Assembly: GCF_003201605.1 (NCBI RefSeq) | Contig: NZ_QJJR01000001.1 | Coordinates: forward strand, 1 to 64,000 | Direction: 5' to 3' | Length of the DNA stretch: 64,000 nucleotides | Source: Streptohalobacillus salinus | Lineage (GTDB): Bacteria > Bacillota > Bacilli > Bacillales > Amphibacillaceae | Part shown: one piece after another, positions 54,641 through 63,313 of the stretch | How positions within the stretch are numbered: position 1 is the first letter of the stretch | How the letters are laid out: every line of letters begins with the position of its first letter | Made by a program: the position numbers and the translations under genes | Notes under the pieces: generated by a model | Database searches by the model: none | Told to the model about the DNA's origin: nothing | The model's input: the letters and a program-made list of their open reading frames with translations, nothing else

Positions 54641-56689
54641 TTAATTAAAGTCACGCGGGATTGTCTCTTTCCATGATTTTGATGTCACATGACGATCGTT
54701 CTCATAAGCATCTATTTTATTCTCTAAATAGAAATGGTTTAAATCACTCGTCATTTTACTGTAGGTCATCAATTTTGTCTGCCAATCCCCACGACCAACC
54801 GTAAGTTCCCAAGCGCATTCGGCAGTTGCAGATAACGGATCGTTTTCTACAATGGTATAGGTGTTTTTATTAATGCTGCCGTGTTCGACACCGTTTGTTA
54901 AGAGACGACGTGATCCCTCATCGGAGTAATCAGTCACGGTCCAGGTTTGACTAATCGGTTCGTGCGTGATGGTATAGTCACGTTCCTCTTTTCGTAAGAC
55001 TTCACGTTCCATAATGGGTGCTGTCTCAGCAACGGCAAATTGCCTTACATCAGCATCACGAGCAGTGGCTTGTTTTTTCGGCATTGAAAGGTAAGTGTTT
55101 TCACCCGTCTGAACCGTCAACGTCACTGGCTTCGGAGCTGGCCATGCTTTGGTCCAGTAGGTTGGTGATAAGGCAACTTCAATTTGGTGCCCTTTAGGGA
55201 TTTGTTGGCCTAAGCTATCACATTTGACTGCGATTTGATAATATTCGCCAATCGCAAGTGCTTCGGGAAACTCATGGGATTGGTAATGATTTAGATTAAG
55301 CATTCCCCAGCTAATCAAGGTGGATTCACCCGTTGGCGCTTTGTCCATAATTCTAACAGCAAGCATGGCGTTTTCTTGATCTGCTTTCAACGTTGCATGA
55401 AAAACAGGTTCACCAAGAAAATCGGTGGTTTCATCTAATGGTGCTGAGGTAAAGACAACACTCTTTCCGTTTTCTAGTCGTTGATCAGCGGGTAAGTCTC
55501 CGGGCTGACCAAAGGGACAAAATGTCCCTGCATAGAAACCATGCGCTTGCACACTAGCAACAAGGAACTCATGCTTTGCTGGGGCGTGCGTCGTTAAATC
55601 TTGATTGCTTGGATAGAAATTAAGCTGATGAACGGATTGATCGGGCCATTGGTCTAAGCCGATCCAACGTCCAGGCCGCTCATCATAAGTGACCTGTGGT
55701 TTCTCTGATTCTTGAATCCAAGCTTGGAATTTAGGTTCTTGATACATCCCTGTATCTTTACCTTTGAGCCAGTGATCAAAGAAGCGTATCGCTTCTTGTA
55801 AGAAGCCAATTGTTGGTTCGGGTGTTGCGACTTCTGGATACTCGTGTGCCCATGGTCCGATTAAGCCTTTTGCATTCGGTAAATGCTCAAGCATCCGGAA
55901 GATGGTGTCTGTGTAGGCATCTTGCCAGCCACCGACAGCAAAGACCGGGATATCAACGTTCGCATAATTCTCATTGATTGAGCCGTGCTTCCAGTATGCA
56001 TCACGACGTTGATGGCTCAGCCATGCATTGACAAATGGCGGGGTCTCCTCAACACGCTTCAGCCAGTTTGCGCGCCAAGTATCGCCAACAACAGCAGGGT
56101 CCTGTGGCCGGGCGTTGTAAGCGAACATGGTTGAAGACCACCATAACATGTCACTTGCTAAAATGTTGCCCCCACGGTAATGGACATCATCGCTATAACG
56201 ATCATCCGTGGAACATAACGTAATGACCGCCTGTAGGGCGGGATGTTGTCGCTCAGCAACTTGAAGGCTATTAAAGCCACCCCAAGATTTTCCGAACATC
56301 CCGACTTTACCGGTTGACCAAGGCTGGGCAATAATCCAATCAATCACAGCTAGGGCATCGTCTTGTTCTTGTTTTAAATATTCATCGAGTAAGATGCCAT
56401 CAGAATCCCCACTGCCACGGATGTCGACACGAATGCTGGCATAACCATGTCCGGCAAAGTACGGATGACGCGCGGAATCACGAATCGCTGTGAAATCATT
56501 TTTTCGGTAAGGAAGATATTCTAATAAAGCAGGAACGGGATCTGTTTCGGCATCCTTAGGTAGCCAAATATGCGCTTTTAAGGTCGCACCATCGGGCATA
56601 GGGATACTGACATGTTCCATTTTCTTGACCTCGCGTTCAAAGTCGGTTTTTACGTTTCTGTTCGGTGAATCTTGAATGTTAAATACCAT
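54641..56689 (-). CDS. CocE/NonD-family hydrolase (peptidase S15 fold)
   Basis: A 682-aa protein with an alpha/beta-hydrolase core about 25-330 and a C-terminal jelly-roll (X-Pro dipeptidyl-peptidase C domain) about 360-560. Nucleophile Ser135 in FGKSWGGFNS, acid Asp257 or Asp261 (GGWQDAYTD) and His282 (GPWAHEYP) make the triad; YLPYRKNDF and DIRGSGDSDG are family marks. No signal peptide. It hydrolyses esters or amides; the natural substrate is not predictable. Just 18 bp after a tetR gene on the same strand, so probably induced by the ligand of that regulator. RBS AAGGAGC. Confidence 0.88.
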   Translation of the reverse strand: MVFNIQDSPNRNVKTDFEREVKKMEHVSIPMPDGATLKAHIWLPKDAETDPVPALLEYLPYRKNDFTAIRDSARHPYFAGHGYASIRVDIRGSGDSDGILLDEYLKQEQDDALAVIDWIIAQPWSTGKVGMFGKSWGGFNSLQVAERQHPALQAVITLCSTDDRYSDDVHYRGGNILASDMLWWSSTMFAYNARPQDPAVVGDTWRANWLKRVEETPPFVNAWLSHQRRDAYWKHGSINENYANVDIPVFAVGGWQDAYTDTIFRMLEHLPNAKGLIGPWAHEYPEVATPEPTIGFLQEAIRFFDHWLKGKDTGMYQEPKFQAWIQESEKPQVTYDERPGRWIGLDQWPDQSVHQLNFYPSNQDLTTHAPAKHEFLVASVQAHGFYAGTFCPFGQPGDLPADQRLENGKSVVFTSAPLDETTDFLGEPVFHATLKADQENAMLAVRIMDKAPTGESTLISWGMLNLNHYQSHEFPEALAIGEYYQIAVKCDSLGQQIPKGHQIEVALSPTYWTKAWPAPKPVTLTVQTGENTYLSMPKKQATARDADVRQFAVAETAPIMEREVLRKEERDYTITHEPISQTWTVTDYSDEGSRRLLTNGVEHGSINKNTYTIVENDPLSATAECAWELTVGRGDWQTKLMTYSKMTSDLNHFYLENKIDAYENDRHVTSKSWKETIPRDFN

Positions 56690-56707
56690 ATAAAAGCTCC
56701 TTCATTT

Positions 56708-57403
56708 TTATAAGTGATGAATGTTAATTTTGTCTTTAAAAGCAGGTTTGACAAAGGTCATAACTGTCTTATGCACGTGAGTATATACATAGTCAATCGC
56801 TTCTTCTTTTGTCCACGGTTTACGTTTGTTAATATAAAGTGTGAGTGCTCCTACCCAGATCATGTGGGTGATTTCTGCTAAGGAAGCAAGATCACGTTGG
56901 TCAATAAACCCTTCTTCAGCTGCTGCGAAAATAAAGTTTTCACTCCGTTTGGAGAAGCTTTCTTCTTTCAATAGCCCCTGCAGTTCTGTTGGAACACTAA
57001 TTAAATCTTCTGGATAAATTTGATAATACCTACTAAGCATTTCATCAGAAGCATCCCCTAAATCATCAAGAAAGATTGTTTGATAGATAAACGGGCGTTC
57101 AAAGCTATGCTTTAAGAAACACTTCCAAGTATAAAGCCACTGTTCCAGTGTATTCTCTCCTTGTTCAATGTAGCGTGGTAAATCTTCCGTGTAAGGTTTA
57201 ATGAATCGTAAGGCAGCGAAAAATTTCATGTGCGATAAATCTTCGAAATAATTATAAGCGGTCGAAGAGGTATAACCGGCTAAGTCAGCTACTTTGCGAA
57301 TGGTAACGTTCTCCATGCCTTCTTCTTCAATCACTTCTGTTGCTGCATCGATGAAATATTGCCACATGCGTATCCGTTGAATGTCTTTTCTTGACTGGTT
57401 CAT
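56708..57403 (-). CDS. TetR-family regulator
   Basis: A 231-aa repressor: N-terminal TetR helix-turn-helix about 10-60 (AATEVIEEEGMENVTIRKVADLAGY then STAYNYFEDLSHMKF) and a variable ligand-binding C-terminal domain. ATG 57403 follows GGAGGG; the in-frame ATG at 57421 lies before that site and is less likely. It precedes the CocE-family hydrolase gene by 18 bp in the same unit. A 12-bp palindrome upstream is a probable autoregulatory operator. The effector is unknown. Confidence 0.88.
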   Translation of the reverse strand: MNQSRKDIQRIRMWQYFIDAATEVIEEEGMENVTIRKVADLAGYTSSTAYNYFEDLSHMKFFAALRFIKPYTEDLPRYIEQGENTLEQWLYTWKCFLKHSFERPFIYQTIFLDDLGDASDEMLSRYYQIYPEDLISVPTELQGLLKEESFSKRSENFIFAAAEEGFIDQRDLASLAEITHMIWVGALTLYINKRKPWTKEEAIDYVYTHVHKTVMTFVKPAFKDKINIHHL

Positions 57404-57431
57404 GGCACCCTCCATTAACATGTTTATTTAA

Positions 57432-57443
57432 TGAACGTGTTCA
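57432..57443. promoter_or_regulatory. palindrome upstream of tetR
   Basis: TGAACGTGTTCA, a perfect 12-bp palindrome 29 bp before the tetR start; candidate operator for the TetR protein. Confidence 0.6.
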
Positions 57444-57584
57444 CTAATGTTAAGTTAAGCATAACAAACGTCAAGAAAAAGTCAATGGAAGAGAGGTTTC
57501 TAACCCTAGAAAAAGGGTATAGTGATGGTGTAAGACCTTATCAGATAAAAATAACCAATATGTAAAAAGTTTCAATCAAAAGAA

Positions 57585-57612
57585 TTGTAAAGGATACCAG
57601 TTATGGTATAAT
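57585..57612 (+). promoter_or_regulatory. promoter of the AbrB-family gene
   Basis: TTGTAA (57585-57590), 16 bp, then TGG-TATAAT (57604-57612), an extended -10 with a perfect hexamer. Confidence 0.7.
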
Positions 57613-57649
57613 ATTATTATTAAATTCATTATATGAGGAGACTTGCCCC

Positions 57650-57931
57650 ATGAAAAGTACGGGTATCGTTCGTAAAACAGATCATTTAGGCCGAATCGTT
57701 TTACCGAAAGAATTACGTCGTTCCCTAGAAATCGATACAAAAGATCCGTTAGAAATCTTTGTTGATGGTGAAAAAATTATCTTAAGTAAGTATAAACCTA
57801 TCAAACAATGTATGGTCACCGGAAAAATTAGTGATGATAACGCAGTGTTATGTGATGGTAAGGTTATCTTAAGTGAAGAAGGCATGAAGATTCTTATGGA
57901 AGAACTTGACGATGTTGACAGTGTTAAATAA
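57650..57931 (+). CDS. AbrB/Abh-family transition-state regulator
   Basis: A 93-aa DNA-binding protein. The N-terminal swapped-hairpin domain about 1-50 (STGIVRKTDHLGRIVLPKELRRSLEI) matches AbrB, Abh and SpoVT; the C-terminal half (CMVTGKISDDNAVLCDGKVILSEEGM) has the form of the AbrB/Abh oligomerisation domain. It should be a global repressor of post-exponential genes. A strong extended -10 promoter and a terminator make it monocistronic. RBS GAGGAGA. AbrB or Abh cannot be told apart by eye. Confidence 0.92.
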   Translation: MKSTGIVRKTDHLGRIVLPKELRRSLEIDTKDPLEIFVDGEKIILSKYKPIKQCMVTGKISDDNAVLCDGKVILSEEGMKILMEELDDVDSVK

Positions 57932-57943
57932 AAAATGATGATG

Positions 57944-57998
57944 AAAGAAACAGCTGGTTTAGGTATCATAACCTGAGCCAGCTGTTTCTTTTTTTTCT
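57944..57998 (+). terminator. intrinsic terminator of the AbrB-family gene
   Basis: A 13-bp stem (57945-57957 with 57978-57990), extended by AGGT/ACCT pairing in the loop, followed by a long T-run. Confidence 0.93.
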
Positions 57999-58066
57999 TT
58001 TTCTTTTCTTTTTTATGCAAATGACGTGAATTTGTAAACAATTTGATCGTCTCAGTCTAGTGAAAT

Positions 58067-58168
58067 GAAGGGATGGCTGCCTTCAGAGGTGCGACCCTTT
58101 CCTCTGCAAGTGACGGCGTTGCCTATCATCCCTTCCCTCAATCGGCCCCTTTTCTTGGGAAGAGGGCC
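58067..58168. ncRNA. possible structured RNA in a GC-rich intergenic block
   Basis: Between the converging AbrB-family and ArsR-like genes lies a GC-rich block that folds well: GAAGGGATG (58067-58075) pairs perfectly with CATCCCTTC (58127-58135), enclosing a CAGAGG/CCTCTG hairpin (58084-58089 with 58101-58106), and is followed by a GGCCC/GGGCC hairpin (58144-58168). It codes for nothing and fits no RNA family I recognise. A further CGCGAAAA/TTTTCGCG hairpin lies at 58263-58281. Strand is unknown; it could also be a composite terminator region. Confidence 0.35.
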
Positions 58169-58317
58169 TTATCAGTTATCGGCTTGAGTTTGATTGCGCG
58201 TATTAAAAGCTTTAAGGTCACTGTTGCAGTGTTGAGGAAATAAAGATGTCTTGCAAGTGTGCCGCGAAAATTTTTTTCGCGTCTCTAAATAATTATCCGT
58301 ACAAGTTCAGTGGTTCA

Positions 58318-59220
58318 CTATAAATAATAAGTTTTGAAACGGATATCTTGATCATAGTTGCCAAAATGCTTACCAAACAAGGAAAGACCACCAACATGCT
58401 CAGCATCTTTCTTTACTTCAAAGCGAAGGGTCCAACTATCTGTTGGTGCTCTAAATGTTTCAACCGTTACATCACTAAGCTTATCTCCATCGATATATGT
58501 CCCGTGAGTAGTAATGCGTAGCGTTTTGAGTAAACCATACTGGTTTATACCATCAGGCCACCAATCTGGCGTGAATATGCCTCTTACATCAGCGAAGTCT
58601 CCAGGGCTTTGCCATGTACCCAGTTCTGTTTCATTTAGCGAAAAGGTAATATCACTCGGCCAATTCGCATTCGCAAAGGGAAATTCAGATGAGATTTCAA
58701 AAGAAATATCAAGTTGTTGGATGCGTTGGTCCGTTTCTAAATAGTTGGGCAACTTATACTCGATAAAACCTTCAGTAAACCACAGAATACCTGCATCCAT
58801 ACGTTCGGGCGCTAAAAAGTATTTCGGTTGGTCAACAGGTCCAATAAAATCGCGACTGGAAGCTAAACCACAGGAGGGCTGGACATCAAAGTCAGTGAAA
58901 TGACCAACAGGAACCGAAGTTTCTTGTGAAGCGTAGGCGGCTTGAACTTTGGTCGGAAAGTCGATAGCGATATGGCCTACCACTAAGGTCGATAATTTTT
59001 GAATGCCTGATTTTCCTGGGATTTTTTCAGTCTTGACAATGCCAGCCTCTTCTAACTTGGTGACGTGACGGGTAACAATTGCGCTACTTAAGCCAAGCTT
59101 CGCTGCCAGTTGTTTAATGTTTAGTTGTTCTTCGGATAAGTATTGGATAATCTTTAACCGTACAGAACTGGCTAATGCTTCATAGACGGGTAAGGATGAT
59201 TGATCGATGTTAATTTTCAT
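58318..59220 (-). CDS. ArsR-like winged-helix regulator with large C-terminal sensor domain
   Basis: A 300-aa regulator. N-terminal winged helix about 8-80 (LPVYEALASSVRLKIIQYLSEE, LSSAIVTRHVTKLEEAGIV, PGKSGIQKLSTL) and a long beta-rich C-terminal domain (VPVGHFTDFDVQPSCGLAS, WFTEGFIEYKLPNY, NWPSDITFSLN, GTWQSPGDFADVRG, TPDWWPDGINQYG). Proteins of this form stand beside sugar ABC transporter or glycosidase operons in Paenibacillus and relatives; no metal-binding cysteines are seen, and a carbohydrate effector is likely. It is divergent from a carbohydrate importer and should control it. ATG 59220 is used; a GGAGG site lies 11 nt upstream, and the frame opens at 59286. Confidence 0.82.
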   Translation of the reverse strand: MKINIDQSSLPVYEALASSVRLKIIQYLSEEQLNIKQLAAKLGLSSAIVTRHVTKLEEAGIVKTEKIPGKSGIQKLSTLVVGHIAIDFPTKVQAAYASQETSVPVGHFTDFDVQPSCGLASSRDFIGPVDQPKYFLAPERMDAGILWFTEGFIEYKLPNYLETDQRIQQLDISFEISSEFPFANANWPSDITFSLNETELGTWQSPGDFADVRGIFTPDWWPDGINQYGLLKTLRITTHGTYIDGDKLSDVTVETFRAPTDSWTLRFEVKKDAEHVGGLSLFGKHFGNYDQDIRFKTYYL

Positions 59221-59344
59221 GGGAAAATTATCCTCCAATGATTTTGATAGAAGTCTGCGTGCGTGTGTTTCACTTGTCACTAACATATTAACATAAAGGT
59301 TAACTAAATGCCAAAATATTTTTATATAATATATATATATGTTA

Positions 59345-59373
59345 TTGACACCGCTTACATATACGTATATATT
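59345..59373 (+). promoter_or_regulatory. promoter of the ABC importer operon with cre
   Basis: TTGACA (59345-59350), 17 bp, TATATT (59368-59373). TGACACCGCTTACA (59346-59359), minus-strand TGTAAGCGGTGTCA, matches 12 of 14 cre positions and covers the -35. TATACGTATA (59360-59369) is a palindrome in the spacer and could bind the divergent regulator. Confidence 0.68.
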
Positions 59374-59462
59374 TATAAGTGAGAAACGGATGAGTTAAAT
59401 GATACGGATAACCTAGTTCTTTAATTAGCGTTACATCCAATGAATTTTAAGAGGTGATCGGG

Positions 59463-62402
59463 TTGCAACTTAGTGGATTTAAAAAAATAATTATGTATCT
59501 TTTGTTACTTGTAGTCATGGTTACACCAGCGCATCATTTGTCTGTGCAGGCAGAAGGCTCAAGCAGTGAGCAATCCTCTGTTGCGGCAAGTGGCGAAGCA
59601 ACTACCATTGAAGAAGTTGTTTCAGATAGTCAGTTTCCTGTAACTGAACGTTATAGCGAATATTTAACTAGCGCTATGAGCAACGCTTACGATGGTGATG
59701 TCGTTCAGTTTAATGATCTGTCCCAATTAAGCGCCGACAGTCTGGCAACTTATGCTGGAGAAACGGTAATCGAAGCCAATCAAGATGAGACGGTGACTTT
59801 TCAGATTGAAGCACCACGTGATGCCTATTACTACATAGGCTTTGACTACATGATTGATGGGGATAACGCGTTACCTACCCAACTCGAAATGAAAGTTAAT
59901 GGCAGCTTTCCTTATTATGAGCTAAGAAATCTCGTGTTTGAAAACCTTTGGGAGAACCCAAGTGAGATACCGTTAGATAAATACGGTAATGAAATCATTC
60001 CCCAACCGATAAAGCACGACGACTGGCTCTTTAAATATGTAATTGACGCCAGTTACCGCACCAGTGAACCGTTACTGATTGGTCTCGATCAAGGCGATAA
60101 TGAGATTGAAATAACGATTTCAGAAGGTAATTTAAGAATTAAAGCAATCGAACTAGCACCTCGACGCGAACTTAACGCGTACCAATCGCATGAGGTAACA
60201 GGGGATGCCTTTATTGAAATCGAAGCAGCGCGTCAATTGTATTTAAGAAATGATTCGGCGATTCGCGCCAATGCTTCATATAACGTGAACTTAATGCCGT
60301 ACAGTAGTGATAAACGGGTACTCAATCATATAGACCCGGATTCCTTTAAAACCCCAGGAGATAAAATTAGTTATCAATTTGACGTAGAAGAAGCAGGTTA
60401 TTACCATTTAGGCCTAAATTACCAACAAGATGCGAAAGCTGATTTTCCAGTTTTCATGAATGTTGAAATTAATGGTGAGATACCAAATCAATTGTTAGAA
60501 AACTATCCATTCCTCTATCAAAATCAGTATACACAGTACACCTTGACAGATGATGCGCTTGAACCGATGGTCATTTATTTAGCGGCTGGCACGCATACGG
60601 TTAGTTTTCAACTGACGATTCAACCAATTAAAGCTGCGCTTGAACAAATTGAACGGTTAACAAATGACATTCAAAATTTATCATTGGAATTAACAAACCT
60701 TGTCGGACCCGATGTTGATCGTTACCGTGACATTAATGTTGAGGCCTATATTCCAGGCGTGATCGATTTAATTAATGGTTGGGCAGATGAGATGCAAGAC
60801 ATTTATCAAGAAATGAACCAATATGATACAAAAAGTGATGAAGTCGGAGCGTTTAGCTCATTACGTGTCGCCGAAAGCCAGCTTAGAAGTTTAACAGAAG
60901 AACCACGAGAGCTGGCCAGACGTAAAGGGGAATTATCAACCGGAACAAACTCAGTCACGGCATACTTAGGGAATTTAATGCAAGAGATGAATGACAATGG
61001 CATCGGAATTGATCGGTTTTATTTCTACCAAGAGGATGTTGAGTTGCCTAAAAAGGCAAGTGTTTTTAGTCGGATTGCCGGCAGTGTAACGCGTTTTTTC
61101 AATACCTTTGGTGAACAAGATTATGATGTCAGTAATGTAAATGAAGAAAACTTACAAGTATGGGTGAATCGGCCCCGACAATATGTCGAAATTATGCAGC
61201 GGTTAATTGATGAAACGTTTACCTCTGAGACCGGTGTGAAGGTTGATTTATCGATGATGCCTGATCAGAATAAATTGATCTTAGCGAACGCGGCTGGAAA
61301 CGCACCTGATGTCGCTTTAGGTGTCAATTATGCCTTGCCATTTGAGATTGGTATCAGAGATGCCTTACAAGATTTAACGGTCTTTGATGATTATGAGGAG
61401 GTAACCCGTGCCTTCTCGGAAGGGATGTTAGTACCCGCAACAATTCAAGACGGTGTTTATGCTCTTCCAGATACAATGAATTTTTGGGTCATGTTTTATC
61501 GTAAAGATATTTTAGCAGACATGGGTCTACCGATACCAGAAACCATTGAAGATGTACGTTCATACTTACCGGAATTACAGCGGCGCGGGATGAATTTCTT
61601 CTATCCAACGGCAGGTATGCCAGGCATGAAAATTTTTGCTGGAACCATGCCACTGATTTATCAAAATGGCGGCCAACTATACGGTGACACGGTCCACCGG
61701 ACGATGTTGAATGAAAACGAAGCCATCGAAGGAATGCGCCGTTTAACGGAATTATTTACGATTTACAATATTCCTTATGATGTACCGAGCTTCTATCAAC
61801 AATTTCGTGATGGTTCAATCCCCATCGGTATTTCAGATTACTACATGTATAACTTAATTTTAAATGCAGCCCCCGAAATTGCGAATGTATGGGATATTGC
61901 CTTAGTGCCAGGAATTGAGAACGCCTCAGGAGAGATTGAACGGTGGTCAACCGGTGGTGCTGAAAGCAATATCATGTTTAAAGACACTGACAAAACAAGT
62001 GATGCCTGGGCATTTATGAAGTGGTGGGCAGATAAAGATACGCAAGTCGCTTTCGGTAATACGTTACAAACCACCTATGGACCAGAATACATGTGGAATA
62101 CCGCAAACTTAGAGGCTTATGAAGATCTTCCCTGGGCAAACGACCATAAACAAGTGATTTTAAAGCAAGCCGAATGGATTGCTGAAGTGCCAAGGGTACC
62201 AGGTTCATACCTCCTTGAACGTGAGCTGAGTAATGCATATAACGCCATCGTCTTAGATGGTGAGAACTTAAGAACAGCGATTGACTTGGCCAGTAAACGT
62301 GTGAATCGTGAAACAGAAAGAAAGCTTGAAGAATTCGGATTTATACATGAGGGTGAACTGATTGAGCCTTATCCAAATCCTGAATTATCAAGCATAGAAT
62401 AG
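59463..62402 (+). CDS. large modular extracellular solute-binding protein of a carbohydrate ABC importer
   Basis: A 979-aa exported protein, more than twice the usual solute-binding protein. Signal peptide about 1-31 (ends VQAEG) without a lipobox Cys. Two related beta-sandwich modules follow, about 75-240 (DAYYYIGFDYMIDGDNALPTQL) and about 255-400 (AGYYHLGLNYQQDAKADFPVF), then a helical region to about 560 and a family 1 solute-binding fold about 575-940 (VWVNRPRQYVEIMQRLIDETF, AAGNAPDVALGVNYALPFEIG, ALPDTMNFWVMFYRKDILADMGLP). The first modules may bind polymeric or surface glycans. TTG 59463 follows GAGGTG at good spacing; the GTG nine bases upstream lies in that site. First gene of the importer operon. 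Confidence 0.85.
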   Translation: MQLSGFKKIIMYLLLLVVMVTPAHHLSVQAEGSSSEQSSVAASGEATTIEEVVSDSQFPVTERYSEYLTSAMSNAYDGDVVQFNDLSQLSADSLATYAGETVIEANQDETVTFQIEAPRDAYYYIGFDYMIDGDNALPTQLEMKVNGSFPYYELRNLVFENLWENPSEIPLDKYGNEIIPQPIKHDDWLFKYVIDASYRTSEPLLIGLDQGDNEIEITISEGNLRIKAIELAPRRELNAYQSHEVTGDAFIEIEAARQLYLRNDSAIRANASYNVNLMPYSSDKRVLNHIDPDSFKTPGDKISYQFDVEEAGYYHLGLNYQQDAKADFPVFMNVEINGEIPNQLLENYPFLYQNQYTQYTLTDDALEPMVIYLAAGTHTVSFQLTIQPIKAALEQIERLTNDIQNLSLELTNLVGPDVDRYRDINVEAYIPGVIDLINGWADEMQDIYQEMNQYDTKSDEVGAFSSLRVAESQLRSLTEEPRELARRKGELSTGTNSVTAYLGNLMQEMNDNGIGIDRFYFYQEDVELPKKASVFSRIAGSVTRFFNTFGEQDYDVSNVNEENLQVWVNRPRQYVEIMQRLIDETFTSETGVKVDLSMMPDQNKLILANAAGNAPDVALGVNYALPFEIGIRDALQDLTVFDDYEEVTRAFSEGMLVPATIQDGVYALPDTMNFWVMFYRKDILADMGLPIPETIEDVRSYLPELQRRGMNFFYPTAGMPGMKIFAGTMPLIYQNGGQLYGDTVHRTMLNENEAIEGMRRLTELFTIYNIPYDVPSFYQQFRDGSIPIGISDYYMYNLILNAAPEIANVWDIALVPGIENASGEIERWSTGGAESNIMFKDTDKTSDAWAFMKWWADKDTQVAFGNTLQTTYGPEYMWNTANLEAYEDLPWANDHKQVILKQAEWIAEVPRVPGSYLLERELSNAYNAIVLDGENLRTAIDLASKRVNRETERKLEEFGFIHEGELIEPYPNPELSSIE

Positions 62403-62417
62403 CGGGGGGTTATCGAC

Positions 62418-63299
62418 ATGAAAGGGAATAAAAAAAGTCCATACCTGTTCTTGCTACCCTATATTTCATTGTTTACTTTGTTTATCGTTGTCCCTGTTTT
62501 AATGGCGATTTTCCTATCGTTCACAAACTTTAACACGATTGAAGCACCGGAATTTGTAGGGTTCATGAATTATATAAACTTATTAACACAAGATGAAATT
62601 TTCATGCAATATGTCTTACCAAATACCATTTTGTTTGCCGTCATTGTCGGTCCGGGGGGGTATATATTATCCTTTGTCCTTGCGTGGGTACTTGCACAAC
62701 TCACACCCGTACCACGGACCCTGTTTGCTTTGATTTTTTATTCACCTTCAATGACAGCGGGGATTGCAATGGCAGTTGTCTGGCGCGTGATCTTTAGTGG
62801 AAACCAGTCAGGTTATGCCAATCACATCTTAATGTCACTAGGCATTATTACTGAACCCGTTATTTGGCTCCAGGATACGCGCTATATCTTAATTATTATG
62901 ATTGTCGTAGCCCTCTGGAGTTCGATGGGGGTCGGGTTCTTAGCGATGATGTCTGGGGTGTTGAACATTGATCATACCCTGTATGAAGCGGGAGCGATTG
63001 ATGGCATTAAAAATCGTTTTCAAGAATTGATTTACATTACCATTCCATCAATGAAACCACAAATGCTTTTTGGAGCCGTGATGGCTATCGTTGGTACTTT
63101 CAATGCTGGTGCGATCGGCGTACAACTGACAGGCGCAAATCCAACACCATCGTATGCCGGTCAGTTAATAGTAAATCACATCGAAGACTATGGTTTTATT
63201 CGCTTTGAGATGGGCTATGCAGCTGCTTTATCAGTGGTACTGCTACTGATAATTTATATGTTTGCCTATGTTGCGAAAAAACTATTTAGTGAAGCATAG
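62418..63299 (+). CDS. carbohydrate ABC transporter permease, MalF type
   Basis: A 293-aa inner-membrane permease with six helices. The EAA loop [25 protein letters not shown], which docks the ATPase, is near 205-230. Typical MalF/UgpA partner with MalG in family 1 sugar importers. It lies 15 bp after the solute-binding protein gene with a GGGGGG ribosome site, and 14 bp before the second permease. No ATPase gene is visible in the window; many Firmicutes share one MsmX-like ATPase encoded elsewhere. Confidence 0.93.
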   Translation: MKGNKKSPYLFLLPYISLFTLFIVVPVLMAIFLSFTNFNTIEAPEFVGFMNYINLLTQDEIFMQYVLPNTILFAVIVGPGGYILSFVLAWVLAQLTPVPRTLFALIFYSPSMTAGIAMAVVWRVIFSGNQSGYANHILMSLGIITEPVIWLQDTRYILIIMIVVALWSSMGVGFLAMMSGVLNIDHTLYEAGAIDGIKNRFQELIYITIPSMKPQMLFGAVMAIVGTFNAGAIGVQLTGANPTPSYAGQLIVNHIEDYGFIRFEMGYAAALSVVLLLIIYMFAYVAKKLFSEA

Positions 63300-63313
63300 A
63301 AAGGAAGGATGAA

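Noticed and set aside
58067-58140. Lysine, THF or T-box riboswitch in the GC-rich block
   Set aside because: AGAGGTGCGA resembles the lysine element start, but the remaining conserved segments of each class are missing and no downstream gene fits.
59300-59345. AT-rich TATATA run as an origin-like or phage att element
   Set aside because: It lies in a divergent promoter region and has no DnaA boxes or iterons; simple AT-rich promoter DNA explains it.
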